In this document: positions 8,698 to 16,984 of the stretch, in pieces
Layout of the letters: each line of letters opens with the position of its first letter
How positions within the stretch are numbered: the first letter of the stretch is position 1
Source: Sinorhizobium fredii NGR234
GTDB taxonomy: Bacteria; Pseudomonadota; Alphaproteobacteria; Rhizobiales; Rhizobiaceae
NCBI RefSeq assembly: GCF_000018545.1
Contig: NC_012586.1
Span: 1,054,001 to 1,118,000, forward strand
DNA length: 64,000 nt
Direction: 5' to 3'
Notes under the pieces: generated by a model
The model's input: the letters and a program-made list of their open reading frames with translations, nothing else
What the model was told of the DNA's origin: nothing
The model's database searches: none
Translations under genes and position numbers: made by a program

Positions 8698-10815
8698 ATG
8701 GCCAAGAAACCCTCTGCGCCGAACACTGCGAAGCCAGCCACCATTCATGACCAGAAAGCGACCCGCGGAAACGGCGGGGAACTTCACCAGACTGCCGAAG
8801 GGGATACTCCGGTCTTGACGACGGCCCAGGGCGGACCGGTGGCCGACGACCAGAACAGCCTGCGGGCCGGCGAGCGCGGCCCGACATTGATCGAGGACTT
8901 CCACTTTCGCGAAAAGATCTTTCATTTCGACCACGAGCGCATTCCGGAGCGCGTGGTACATGCACGCGGCTACGGCGCCCATGGTTTTTTCGAGACCTAC
9001 GAGTCGCTCGCCGCCTATACGCGGGCGGACCTGTTCCAGCGGGCAGGCGAACAGACGCCGGCTTTCGTGCGCTTCTCGACGGTGGCCGGCAGCAAGGGGT
9101 CCTTCGACCTTGCGCGCGACGTGCGCGGTTTCGCGGTCAAGATATACACCAAGGAGGGCAATTGGGACCTCGTCGGCAACAACATCCCGGTTTTCTTCAT
9201 TCAGGACGCCATCAAGTTTCCGGACGTCATTCATTCGGTGAAACCTGAGCCCGATCGGGAGTTTCCCCAAGCCCAATCGGCGCACGACAATTTCTGGGAT
9301 TTCATCAGCCTGACGCCTGAGAGCATGCACATGGTGATGTGGGTCATGTCCGACCGGGCGATCCCCCGTTCGTTCCGCTTCATGGAGGGCTTCGGCGTTC
9401 ACACCTTCCGCTTCGTCAATGCCAAGGATGAGTCCACTTTCGTCAAGTTCCACTGGAAGCCGAAGCTCGGGCTCCAGTCCGTCGCCTGGAACGAGGCCGT
9501 GAAGATCAACGGTGCGGATCCCGACTTCCACCGCCGCGATCTCTGGCAGGCCATCCAGTCCGGCAATTTCCCGGAGTGGGAGCTGCATGTCCAGCTCTTC
9601 GACCAGGACTTCGCCGACAGCTTCGACTTCGATATTCTCGATCCGACCAAGATCATTCCGGAGGAGATCCTGCCGACGAAAGCGGTGGGGCGGCTGGTAC
9701 TCGATCGCATGCCGGACAATTTCTTCGCCGAGACCGAACAGGTCGCGTTCATGACGCAGAACGTGCCGCCGGGTATCGATTTCAGCGACGATCCTCTGCT
9801 GCAGGGACGCAACTTCTCCTATCTGGACACGCAGCTGAAGCGGCTCGGTAGCCCGAATTTCACGCATCTGCCGATCAACGCGCCCAAATGCCCCTTCCAG
9901 CACTTCCAGCAGGATGGCCATATGGCGATGCGCAATCCGGTCGGGCGGGTAAACTACCAGCCGAATTCCTGGGGCGAGGGGCCGCGCGAGTCGCCTATGA
10001 AAGGCTTTCGCCATTTCGCGTCGCAAGAGCAGGGGCCGAAGCTGCGCATTCGAGCGGAGAGCTTCGCGGATCATTACAGTCAAGCCCGCCAGTTCTTCAT
10101 CAGCCAGACTCCGCCAGAGCAGCGCCATATCGCCGATGCCCTGACCTTCGAATTGAGCAAGGTTGAGATGCCGGTGATCCGCGAACGCATGGTCGCCCAT
10201 CTGCTGAATATAGACGAGACACTTGGCAAGAAGGTTGGTCATGCCCTCGGCTTGCAGACGATGCCAAAGCCTGCCGAGGCCGCCGTCGCGACCCGACAAG
10301 ACCTCGACCCGTCGCCGGCGCTGAGCATCATTCAGCGGGGCCCGAAGCGCTTCGAAGGTCGCAAGCTCGGAATTCTGGCGACGGACGGTGCCGATGCCGC
10401 GCTGCTCGATGCCTTGACTGCTGCAGTGACGGAGCAAAAGGCAGCCTTCGAGCTGATCGCCCCGAAAGTCGGCGGCTTCACCGCTTCGGACGGCAGGTGG
10501 GTTGCAGCCCACCAGATGCTCGACGGCGGGCCCTCCGTACTCTACGACGCGGTGGTGCTTCTGCCTTCAGCAGACGGCGTCAACGATCTGATCGACGTCG
10601 CGACCGCCCGTGACTTCGTGGCCGACGCCTTCGCCCACTGCAAATTCATCGGCTACTGCGCAGCCGCGCTGCCTCTCATGCAGAGAGCGGGCATTGCCGA
10701 GTCTCTCGACGAGGGAACGATCGAACTCACAGAGGCCGCGAGTATCGCCTCCTTCGTCAAGGAACTGGGCAAGTTGCGTGTCTGGGCCAGAGAGCCGGCG
10801 GTGAAGCTGAAATAG
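8698..10815 (+). CDS. katE: Large-subunit (clade 2) catalase, HPII/KatC type
   Basis: 705 residues, the long catalase form. It breaks hydrogen peroxide into water and oxygen using heme. The distal histidine is His88 ([13 protein letters not shown]), [15 protein letters not shown] follows, and the proximal heme-ligand tyrosine lies in [14 protein letters not shown]. Residues from about 560 on form the extra flavodoxin/GATase-like C-terminal domain typical of clade 2 ([11 protein letters not shown]). The upstream in-frame extension to 8518 overlaps the previous gene and was not used; the ATG at 8698 follows CAAGGAGTGCTGCA. The symbol follows E. coli; the S. meliloti counterpart is usually called katC. 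The ligase gene starts 24 bases after the stop. Confidence 0.93.
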   Translation: MAKKPSAPNTAKPATIHDQKATRGNGGELHQTAEGDTPVLTTAQGGPVADDQNSLRAGERGPTLIEDFHFREKIFHFDHERIPERVVHARGYGAHGFFETYESLAAYTRADLFQRAGEQTPAFVRFSTVAGSKGSFDLARDVRGFAVKIYTKEGNWDLVGNNIPVFFIQDAIKFPDVIHSVKPEPDREFPQAQSAHDNFWDFISLTPESMHMVMWVMSDRAIPRSFRFMEGFGVHTFRFVNAKDESTFVKFHWKPKLGLQSVAWNEAVKINGADPDFHRRDLWQAIQSGNFPEWELHVQLFDQDFADSFDFDILDPTKIIPEEILPTKAVGRLVLDRMPDNFFAETEQVAFMTQNVPPGIDFSDDPLLQGRNFSYLDTQLKRLGSPNFTHLPINAPKCPFQHFQQDGHMAMRNPVGRVNYQPNSWGEGPRESPMKGFRHFASQEQGPKLRIRAESFADHYSQARQFFISQTPPEQRHIADALTFELSKVEMPVIRERMVAHLLNIDETLGKKVGHALGLQTMPKPAEAAVATRQDLDPSPALSIIQRGPKRFEGRKLGILATDGADAALLDALTAAVTEQKAAFELIAPKVGGFTASDGRWVAAHQMLDGGPSVLYDAVVLLPSADGVNDLIDVATARDFVADAFAHCKFIGYCAAALPLMQRAGIAESLDEGTIELTEAASIASFVKELGKLRVWAREPAVKLK

Positions 10816-10839
10816 TCCGGGCCGCCAAGGGAGTGGAGG

Positions 10840-11934
10840 ATGCCGTCACCCGCGCATCGAAAGCCGATCAAGGACGCTGGATCGTCTCGCCTGACCGGAA
10901 AGCCGAAGGTGGCGAACGATGCGGAATCTGGCGGCGGCTTCGCGCTGCCCGTCAGCACGGCGCCGATGGAAGCACGCTCCGCCGCGGAGCTTCCAAGCGA
11001 CGGGGCATGGCAGTATGAGCCGAAATGGGACGGCTTCCGCTGCCTTGCCTTCAAATCCGGCGAGGAGGTCGATCTCCGGGCCAAATCCGGCAAGCCTCTC
11101 GGTCGGTTCTTCCCGGAGGTTCTCTCGCTGCTGCGCAACCTGGACGCCGTCCAGTTCGTCGTCGACGGCGAACTGGTGATCGAAGTCGAAGGGCGACTTT
11201 CCTTCGACGCCCTGCAGATGCGCCTGCATCCGGCGGCAAGCCGCGTTCAGAAACTCTCGCAGCAAACGCCTGCACGCCTCGTCCTGTTCGACATATTGGT
11301 CGACGCGAAGGGTGCCGTCCTGACCGACAAGCCTCTTGCCGTCCGGAGAGCGGCACTCGAAGCCTTTGCCTCCGAGAACGCCATCCAGGATAAACTCGAG
11401 CTTTCGCCTTTCACGCTCGATCGCAAGGAGGCGGAGCAATGGCTCGCCTCGTGGGAAGCAGGCGCCACCGATGGGGTCGTCGCCAAGCGGCGCGACGGCC
11501 GCTACGAGTGCGGTGAGCGGGCGATGGTGAAGGTCAAACGCCTGAAGACGGCCGATTGTGTTGTCGGCGGCTTCCGTTACGAGAGCGACAGCGACAAGGT
11601 CGGTTCCCTCCTGCTCGGCCTCTACGACATGGACGGCACTCTCGACCACGTCGGTTTTACTGCGACGATTTCCGACAAGGAACGTCCCGCATTGACGCGT
11701 CGGCTCGAGGCTTTGCGGGAGCCGCCCGGCTTCACCGGTAAGGCGCCTGGCGGCCCGAGCCGCTGGAGCACGGAGCGCAGCGGCGAATGGCAACCGGTCC
11801 GTCCTGAGTTGGTCGTCGAGGTGAGATTCGACCACGTCAGCAGCCGTCGCTTTCGCCATGGCACGAAACTGATGCGCTGGCGTCCCGACAAGGATCCGCG
11901 CCAATGCACCTATGAGCAGATCGAGCCGCGGTGA
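10840..11934 (+). CDS. ATP-dependent DNA ligase (LigD-ligase/LigC-like, stand-alone)
   Basis: 364 residues: nucleotidyltransferase plus OB-fold, without the primase or nuclease domains of full LigD. The adenylated lysine is Lys62 in EPKWDGFR; motif III VVDGELVIE, motif IV DGVVAKRRDG and motif V MVKVKRLKTADCV follow. The OB domain carries VVEVRFDHVSSRRFRHGTKL. It seals nicks in duplex DNA; stand-alone LigD-type ligases serve end joining or repair in stationary or stressed cells. It begins 24 bases after the catalase stop, so read-through from the catalase stress promoter is likely. No ku gene is in the window. Confidence 0.88.
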   Translation: MPSPAHRKPIKDAGSSRLTGKPKVANDAESGGGFALPVSTAPMEARSAAELPSDGAWQYEPKWDGFRCLAFKSGEEVDLRAKSGKPLGRFFPEVLSLLRNLDAVQFVVDGELVIEVEGRLSFDALQMRLHPAASRVQKLSQQTPARLVLFDILVDAKGAVLTDKPLAVRRAALEAFASENAIQDKLELSPFTLDRKEAEQWLASWEAGATDGVVAKRRDGRYECGERAMVKVKRLKTADCVVGGFRYESDSDKVGSLLLGLYDMDGTLDHVGFTATISDKERPALTRRLEALREPPGFTGKAPGGPSRWSTERSGEWQPVRPELVVEVRFDHVSSRRFRHGTKLMRWRPDKDPRQCTYEQIEPR

Positions 11935-11937
11935 AGG

Positions 11938-12569
11938 CTAAAACTTGCGGCTGACGAACGGCGAGTCTTTCAGCCCGAACCGCCAGGGCTGTTCGACGGC
12001 CTTGGAAATCCCGACGCGGAAGCCGGAAGAGAGCAGCGGCCGCCTGACCGGCCTAGCCGAAACGGCTCTCCATTGAGAGGCAGGCCATCCTCCTCCTTGC
12101 CGATCGCCAGGGCCTGGCCGACCCGTCCGGGACCCGAACAGAGCAACCTCTCCGGCGAGACGCCCCGCCTCTCCCGCATCGTCTCCAGCCCCCATCGCGG
12201 CTCGAGAGCGCGGATCAGCACGGCGCTGCCGGGCAGGCAGACGAAATTCAGGCACCAGTGCAGGCCGTAGGACAAATAGACATAGGCATGCGCCGGCGGA
12301 CCGAACATCGAGCGATTGCGCGTGGTGGCACCCGCGAAACTGTGGGAGGCCGCATCGTCCGGCAGATAGGCTTCGGTTTCGACGATAAGGCCACCGACGC
12401 CGGAAACGGCGAATTCGGCGCCGATCAGGTCCGCGGCGACGGCGACGGCGTCGCGTGCAAAGAAGCTGTCATCCCACTGCAATCGATAGAACTCCTCGGT
12501 CGTCCTGCTGTATGTAGACGCATCCCTCACGCTCGCCAATGTCGCGTCCCGGTCCCGTCCCGTAGCCAT
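11938..12569 (-). pseudogene. DNA-3-methyladenine glycosylase (AAG/MPG), frameshifted near the 3' end
   Basis: The main frame runs from an ATG at 12569 and encodes an AAG-family glycosylase that removes alkylated purines: [31 protein letters not shown] (catalytic Glu in VETEAY) and [16 protein letters not shown] are intact. Near 12035-12045 the frame leaves the family pattern and stops at 11970, while another frame carries the true family ending [20 protein letters not shown]...SRKF to 11938. A one-base lesion therefore separates the last 27 or so residues, which include the core strand with PWRFG. Either the enzyme is damaged or the assembly has an error. Divergent from the DUF763 gene; next to the ligase. 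Confidence 0.75.
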
Positions 12570-12639
12570 TGAGAACTTTCCGCGAACATCCGAAGCATGT
12601 AGGGTGGTATCGAGGACGGAATACGAAGGACCGAAGACG

Positions 12640-13926
12640 ATGGCGCAACGAGCAGGCAATGCGGATCTACCGCTGCATGGCGGGCGGGTTCCGAAATGGC
12701 TCTGCGACCGGATGACGCGACTTGGCACGCTGATCACCGAAGCGATCGTCCACCATTACGGGCGCGACGAATTCCTGAGCCGGCTCGCCCATCCGTTCTG
12801 GTTCCAGTCCTTCGGTGCGGTCATGGGTATGGACTGGCATTCCTCGGGTATCACCACCAGCGTCATCGGCGCCCTGAAGCGCGGTCTCACGCCGCTTTCG
12901 AGCGAGCTTGGCATTCACGTCTGCGGTGGCCGTGGCCAGCACTCCCGCAAGACGCCGGGCGAACTTGTGTCAATCGGCGACCGGATCGGTTTCGACGGCG
13001 CGAGGCTTGCGGAAGCGAGCCGCCTCGTCGCCAAGGTCGACAGCGCCGCCGTTCAGGATGGCTTCGACCTCTATCTTCACGGCTTCATCGTCACCGATGA
13101 TGCGAAGTGGGTCGTCGTCCAACAGGGCATGAACGGCGACCGGCGGCAGGCGCGGCGCTACCACTGGCTTTCCGAGGGGCTGCAAAGCTTCGTCGACTCG
13201 CCGCATGCGGCGATCGAAGGAAGGGGGCAGGGCCAGATCATCAATCTAGCGGACCGGCGCGCGGCCCGTTCGCGGGCAGGCCAGCTCGATCTTCTGAACG
13301 CGTTGGGTCCCGATGGGCTCGTGCGCGAGGTGGCGGCGATCGAGTCTCGCGGTGTTGCGCCGACCGGCCCGGCTCAGCCGCTGCTCCCGCATCTTGTCAT
13401 GCCGACCCATCACGATGTGCGCGAAAGCGACGTCAACATGCGACGCCTGCACGGCAATCTTGCCGCCGCCGCCGATCGGGGGCCGAAGGATTTCGAGGAA
13501 CTGCTTCTCGTGCCGGGTGTTGGGGCGCGCACCGTCAAGGCGCTTGCCATGGTCGCAGAGGTCGTTCACGGCACTCCGTGCCGCTTTTCCGATCCGGCGC
13601 GCTTTTCGCTGGCCCACGGCGGCAAGGACCGCCACCCCTTTCCGGTGCCGCTCAGGGTCTATGACGAGACGATCAATGTGATGAAATCGGCGGTGCAAAA
13701 GGGGCGGCTCGGGCGAGAGGAGGAACTGGCCGCCTTGAGGCGGCTCGATGAACAATCGCGCCGGATGGAGCGCTACGTCACCGGCCCGGACCTCAAGGAA
13801 ATCGTCGCAGGGGAGTTCAGGGATTCGCCCGGCTTTGGCGGGCGCAGCGTGTTCGGCTGGGAGCGAGAGCAAGGCGAGGGCGAGGATGGCGCCGGGGCCG
13901 TTGCCCGAGGCCGCAGCCGATCCTGA
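12640..13926 (+). CDS. DUF763 protein with helix-hairpin-helix
   Basis: 428 residues matching the DUF763 pattern from end to end: [14 protein letters not shown], then [40 protein letters not shown] and [14 protein letters not shown]. Near residue 291 there is a helix-hairpin-helix-like turn, [18 protein letters not shown], as in non-specific DNA-binding repair proteins. No transmembrane or signal segments. Start at 12640 (GAAGGACCGAAGACG ahead) removes 12 unconserved residues. The family has no firmly assigned function that I know of; it is common in archaea and scattered in bacteria. Neighbours are a DNA ligase, an alkyladenine glycosylase and, 2.4 kb on, UdgX, so a role in DNA repair is an inference from context. 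Confidence 0.82.
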   Translation: MAQRAGNADLPLHGGRVPKWLCDRMTRLGTLITEAIVHHYGRDEFLSRLAHPFWFQSFGAVMGMDWHSSGITTSVIGALKRGLTPLSSELGIHVCGGRGQHSRKTPGELVSIGDRIGFDGARLAEASRLVAKVDSAAVQDGFDLYLHGFIVTDDAKWVVVQQGMNGDRRQARRYHWLSEGLQSFVDSPHAAIEGRGQGQIINLADRRAARSRAGQLDLLNALGPDGLVREVAAIESRGVAPTGPAQPLLPHLVMPTHHDVRESDVNMRRLHGNLAAAADRGPKDFEELLLVPGVGARTVKALAMVAEVVHGTPCRFSDPARFSLAHGGKDRHPFPVPLRVYDETINVMKSAVQKGRLGREEELAALRRLDEQSRRMERYVTGPDLKEIVAGEFRDSPGFGGRSVFGWEREQGEGEDGAGAVARGRSRS

Positions 13927-13934
13927 TTCCAGCG

Positions 13935-13959
13935 GGAACAATCCTTTTGCCGGTTGATT
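13935..13959 (+). promoter_or_regulatory. Candidate general-stress promoter of the 87-residue protein gene
   Basis: GGAAC at 13935-13939 (in GGAACAA), 16 bases, GATT at 13956-13959; TT lies 18 bases after GGAAC. The GTG start is 56 bases downstream. Confidence 0.5.
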
Positions 13960-14014
13960 AGGGTTAGTGGGCGCCCGGTGAAGACGGCGCTTTTCCAAGC
14001 TGAAGGAGGTTCCG

Positions 14015-14278
14015 GTGAGCGCTTCCAAGACCACGACCGACCACGACACGATCCGCAAATGGGCTGAAGGCCGCGACGGCCACCCGGCGCGCGTCAAGGG
14101 CGCATCCGACGGCGGCCTGCTGCGAATCGACTTCGGCAAGCCGGAGCAAAGGCTTGAGGAAATCTCCTGGGAGGAGTTCTTCAAGATCTTCGACGAGAAC
14201 AAGCTGACCTTCCTCTACCAGGATCGGCTTGAGGGAGGGAAGGTCAGCCGCTTCTTCAAATTCATCGATCGCGAGTGA
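14015..14278 (+). CDS. Small conserved acidic protein, function unknown
   Basis: 87 residues from a GTG with AAGGAGGTTCC five bases ahead. The sequence (DHDTIRKWAEGRDGHPARVK, then GLLRIDFGKPE, EEISWEEFFKIFDE and LTFLYQD) belongs to a small soluble family I recall from rhizobia and other stress-tolerant bacteria, sometimes mislabelled as a glucan branching enzyme fragment. It has no glucan-enzyme motif. The pattern of a basic N-terminal helix and an Asp/Glu-rich C-terminal half can be seen, but no active site. It has its own stress-type promoter. Confidence 0.7.
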   Translation: MSASKTTTDHDTIRKWAEGRDGHPARVKGASDGGLLRIDFGKPEQRLEEISWEEFFKIFDENKLTFLYQDRLEGGKVSRFFKFIDRE

Positions 14279-14493
14279 ATTCCGTCCTCAGGAATGATGC
14301 CTGTCTTCAGAAAGCCGGTCGCTGAGAAGGAGATTGAGGAGCGGCGCCGGCCACCGCCCGCGGCACGGCCGCGGCTGGCGAAAGACTGGCTGCCTCGCAA
14401 AGCTGACGAGTGGGAGGACCTCGTCCACCCGAATTCGCTCTCTGGCGCGGGTCTGGATGCTTGTCTTCTAATGCCAGTTCGGCGGGAATGGGT

Positions 14494-14820
14494 CTAGATC
14501 GCAGCCAGCTTTTCGATCTCCTCCAACTGCGTCCTCAGCTTCTGAATTTTCTCCCGCTTCTCGGCGACCACCTCCTTTGCCGTCTCGATCCGGTCGGCGC
14601 CGGGCAATGTGCCGATGGCGGTATGCGCCTCGGTCGCGATCGCATCGATCTCGGCCTCGAGCTCGGCAATGCGTTCTCGCATGTCGGTGATCTGTTGCCG
14701 GACCGTCGCCCGCGACGGTGCCGCGTGACGTTTCCACGCATCAATTGGCTCGTCGATACCCGGCGGATCGAGCGGGCGTGCAACAGTCGATGCTGAACGG
14801 GCTTTTCCGTGCTTGTTCAT
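14494..14820 (-). CDS. Small coiled-coil protein, function unknown
   Basis: 108 residues from an ATG at 14820, with GGGAGGCGAGCC in front. Residues 1-45 are basic and Pro-rich; residues 50-105 are a continuous heptad-rich coiled coil (RQQITDMRERIAELEAEIDA, and KEVVAEKREKIQKLRTQLEE). No known domain. The frame is open to 14949, but that part lacks a ribosome site and overlaps the promoter. A stress-type promoter lies 25 bases upstream and supports the start. Probably a soluble oligomeric protein. Confidence 0.62.
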   Translation of the reverse strand: MNKHGKARSASTVARPLDPPGIDEPIDAWKRHAAPSRATVRQQITDMRERIAELEAEIDAIATEAHTAIGTLPGADRIETAKEVVAEKREKIQKLRTQLEEIEKLAAI

Positions 14821-14844
14821 GGCTCGCCTCCCGTAAGCGCTGTT

Positions 14845-14869
14845 AACTCCGGCCGGCTCCCGTTGTTCC
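14845..14869 (-). promoter_or_regulatory. Candidate general-stress promoter of the coiled-coil gene
   Basis: Minus strand: GGAAC (14869-14865), 16 bases, AGTT (14848-14845), 25 bases before the ATG at 14820. One mismatch to GGAAC-N16-CGTT. Confidence 0.5.
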
Positions 14870-14932
14870 CCAGGTGTGATGCCGGACGGCGAGCAATGCG
14901 GATTCGTGCGCGCCCTCTTTTTACGGCGCGCG

Positions 14933-14957
14933 GGAACTTCCTCCCGCAAAGGCCGTT
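14933..14957 (+). promoter_or_regulatory. General-stress (EcfG/RpoE2) promoter, perfect match
   Basis: GGAAC at 14933-14937, exactly 16 bases, CGTT at 14954-14957: a full match to the EcfG consensus. The first gene of the 14986-16262 group starts 29 bases later. Confidence 0.7.
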
Positions 14958-14985
14958 TTTAACAATCATGTCCGGGAGGGAACCG

Positions 14986-15201
14986 ATGCATGCAGAGGAA
15001 TGCCTTGAGCTTCATTTCGATCTGAAGAGCGGCAGAGCGCTGCTCTCCTGTGGCGACAAGGATTATGTGTTGCCTGATTTTTACCCCACGAAGGAAACGG
15101 CAAGGATCGCCGCCCAGCAATTCGCTTGGGAAAAGCTCGGCTGGAAGGACCGGGCGCGCGAATTTCGGCAGGCTTCCGAATTGCCGGTCTGGCTGCGCTA
15201 A
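14986..15201 (+). CDS. Small hypothetical protein
   Basis: 71 residues (MHAEECLELHFDLKSG...ASELPVWLR). The ATG at 14986 has GGGAGGGAACC ahead; an ATG at 14968 is also in frame but has no ribosome site. A soluble, mixed alpha/beta-looking sequence without recognised motifs. First gene behind a perfect EcfG-type promoter and 17 bases ahead of the DUF3175 gene, so probably the head of a stress operon with DUF3175 and a glutathione transferase. Confidence 0.6.
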   Translation: MHAEECLELHFDLKSGRALLSCGDKDYVLPDFYPTKETARIAAQQFAWEKLGWKDRAREFRQASELPVWLR

Positions 15202-15218
15202 GCGGCCTGTTAGGCTCG

Positions 15219-15518
15219 ATGGGCAAGCGTAGCAAAAAGACGACGAAATGGTCGCAACAGGTGACGGCGCATAGCAACGCGCTGGACATCGAGACCGGTG
15301 TATTTTCCTCGGACGATCCGCAGGAGATTGCGCATTCGCTGAAACGGTCGGCTGAAGCGAGCGCCCGGCGCAAATCGGGCGCTTTCCGGTCCGCCATGTC
15401 CATGCTGACCTTCTATATCAACCGGGGCGGATCGGGGTTGGGCGACGAACAGCGGCGCGTCCTGGAAAAGGCGAAGGACGAACTCCGAAAGGATTTTGGG
15501 CGGGAGCCCAAACGCTGA
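15219..15518 (+). CDS. DUF3175 family protein
   Basis: 99 residues with the family signature across its length: KWSQQVTAHSNALDIETGVF, DDPQEIAHSLKRSAEAS and SAMSMLTFYINRGG. Highly charged and soluble. The chosen ATG is followed by a Lys-rich start (MGKRSKKTTKW). Function unknown. It overlaps nothing and is 17 bases from the gene before and 21 from the glutathione transferase after it; shared transcription from the stress promoter at 14933 is likely. Confidence 0.75.
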   Translation: MGKRSKKTTKWSQQVTAHSNALDIETGVFSSDDPQEIAHSLKRSAEASARRKSGAFRSAMSMLTFYINRGGSGLGDEQRRVLEKAKDELRKDFGREPKR

Positions 15519-15539
15519 ACCGCAAGCGAGGGGGTCTCC

Positions 15540-16262
15540 ATGGTATTCAAACTCTATTATTGGGACGGAATCCCCGGCCGCGGCGAATTCGTTCGCCTCG
15601 CCCTGGAGGAGGCTGGCGCCGACTATGTCGATGTGGCGCGCCAGCCGGGCGGAACAGGGGCAATGCTGACGCTGATGAAGGATGCCCGAGACGCTGCCGC
15701 TCCCTTCGCCCCGCCCTTTCTGGTCGATGGCGAGCGGCTCATCTCGCACGTTGCCAATATCCTTTTCTACCTCGGCCCGAGGCTGGGGCTGGCGCCGGAG
15801 GACGAGGGACTACGCTATGTCGCCAACGGCCTGCAACTGACGATCACCGACTGCGTTGCAGAGGTGCACGACACGCACCACCCGATCGGCGTGTCGCTCT
15901 ACTACGAAGAGCAGAAGCCCGAAGCGTCGAAGCGCGCCGCGAACTTCCTGTCGGAGCGGCTGCCAAAGTATCTCGGCTATTTCGAGCGGGTTCTGACGCA
16001 AAACCCCAAGGGGCCGGCGCATAGTGTCGGCGGGCAAATGAGCTATGTCGATCTTTCGCTGTTTCAAGTCGTCGAGGGGCTGCGCTACGCGTTCCCGCAC
16101 GCGATGCGTTCAAATGAAGAGCAAGTGCCGGCGCTGGTCGCGCTGCATGACGCGGTGGCGGCGCGGCCACGGATTCTGAGCTACCTAGGCTCTGACCGGC
16201 GATTGCCCTTCAACGAATCCTGCATCTTCCGCCGCTATCCGGAACTCGACCTTCCGTCCTGA
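15540..16262 (+). CDS. Glutathione S-transferase family protein
   Basis: 240 residues with an N-terminal thioredoxin-like domain (LYYWDGIPGRGEFVRLALEEAGA, the family glutathione-site layout) and an all-alpha C-terminal domain with SYVDLSLFQVVEGLRYAFP. The tyrosines YYW near residue 6-7 are in the position of the catalytic Tyr of sigma/alpha-type enzymes. It would conjugate glutathione to electrophiles or reduce peroxides; substrate unknown. GGGGG upstream of the ATG serves as ribosome site. Last gene of the likely stress operon starting at 14986; the UdgX gene converges on it with a 4-base gap. Confidence 0.82.
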   Translation: MVFKLYYWDGIPGRGEFVRLALEEAGADYVDVARQPGGTGAMLTLMKDARDAAAPFAPPFLVDGERLISHVANILFYLGPRLGLAPEDEGLRYVANGLQLTITDCVAEVHDTHHPIGVSLYYEEQKPEASKRAANFLSERLPKYLGYFERVLTQNPKGPAHSVGGQMSYVDLSLFQVVEGLRYAFPHAMRSNEEQVPALVALHDAVAARPRILSYLGSDRRLPFNESCIFRRYPELDLPS

Positions 16263-16266
16263 GCCG

Positions 16267-16908
16267 TCAGTCAACATGCGGCGCGATCTTGGCGAGATCC
16301 CTGACGAAGCGGCCGCGTTCCGCCGCGGCGTCTTCTTTGTCCTGGATCCGCAAAAGGTAGGATGGATGGATCGTGATGAGAACCGAGTAACCGGCGGGGG
16401 TGGGGATCAGGTCGCCGCGGTTCTTCATCACCCTGGCTCTGCGCCCCAGCAGCGACGAAAGCGCCGTTGCGCCGAGCGCGACGACGACTTTCGGGTGAAG
16501 CTTGTCGAGCTCGGCGCCGAGCCACCAGGAGCAGCGCTGGACCTCGCCCGCATTCGGCCGCGAATGCAGGCGGCGCTTGCCGCGCTGCTCGAACTTGAAA
16601 TGCTTGACGGCGTTGGTCAGATAACAGCTTGATCGATCGATGCCTGCCTCATGCAGGCACTCGTCGAGGATCCGCCCGGCCGGCCCGACGAACGGCCGCC
16701 CTGCCAGATCCTCGCGGTCGCCGGGCTGCTCGCCGACCAGGACGACGCGGGCTTTGCCCGGTCCCTCGCCGAACACCAATTGCGTTGCATTCTTGTAGAG
16801 ATCACAGCGTTCGCAGCCTTCGGCCTGCTTGCGCAGCGCCGCAATGGAGGGGGCCTCGGCGTGCTCGCCCGAGAGGGCCGGACCCATTTTGACCGATTCA
16901 GTCGACAT
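16267..16908 (-). CDS. udgX: UdgX-type uracil-DNA glycosylase (covalent uracil-DNA binder)
   Basis: 213 residues of the UDG superfamily. The uracil pocket motif GEQPGDREDLAGRPFVGPAG begins at residue 59 and the second motif is HPSYLLR near 181. Between them lies KRRLHSRP (His115), the loop that marks UdgX: in the mycobacterial enzyme the equivalent His (KRRIH) becomes covalently linked to the abasic DNA after uracil removal. The more usual Ile is Leu here. Iron-sulfur ligands are probably Cys32, Cys35, Cys95 and Cys126. The ATG at 16908 was chosen because a stress-type promoter ends 38 bases before it. Convergent with the GST gene. Separates from family-4 UDG by the KRRLH loop. Confidence 0.85.
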   Translation of the reverse strand: MSTESVKMGPALSGEHAEAPSIAALRKQAEGCERCDLYKNATQLVFGEGPGKARVVLVGEQPGDREDLAGRPFVGPAGRILDECLHEAGIDRSSCYLTNAVKHFKFEQRGKRRLHSRPNAGEVQRCSWWLGAELDKLHPKVVVALGATALSSLLGRRARVMKNRGDLIPTPAGYSVLITIHPSYLLRIQDKEDAAAERGRFVRDLAKIAPHVD

Positions 16909-16945
16909 GTGTTTCAAGGCCGAGCATATCCATCTGCAATGGACT

Positions 16946-16970
16946 AACCGACAGGCCGGGACCATGTTCC
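16946..16970 (-). promoter_or_regulatory. Candidate general-stress promoter of udgX
   Basis: Minus strand: GGAAC (16970-16966), 16 bases, GGTT (16949-16946). The ATG at 16908 is 38 bases on. One mismatch in the CGTT block. Confidence 0.5.
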
Positions 16971-16984
16971 GCTCACTGGGCTAG

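Noticed and set aside
8683..10512. A 609-codon open frame opposite the catalase gene
   Set aside because: Antisense of a well-recognised catalase; no motif and no ribosome site.
14015..14278. Naming the 87-residue protein a glucan branching enzyme
   Set aside because: Such a label circulates for similar proteins, but no GH13 or CBM48 motif is present and the length is far too short.
14294..14497. A 67-codon frame between the 87-residue gene and the coiled-coil gene
   Set aside because: Has a weak AGGAATG ahead of the ATG, but mixed codon use, no promoter and no recognised sequence; overlaps the convergent gene's stop. Not called.
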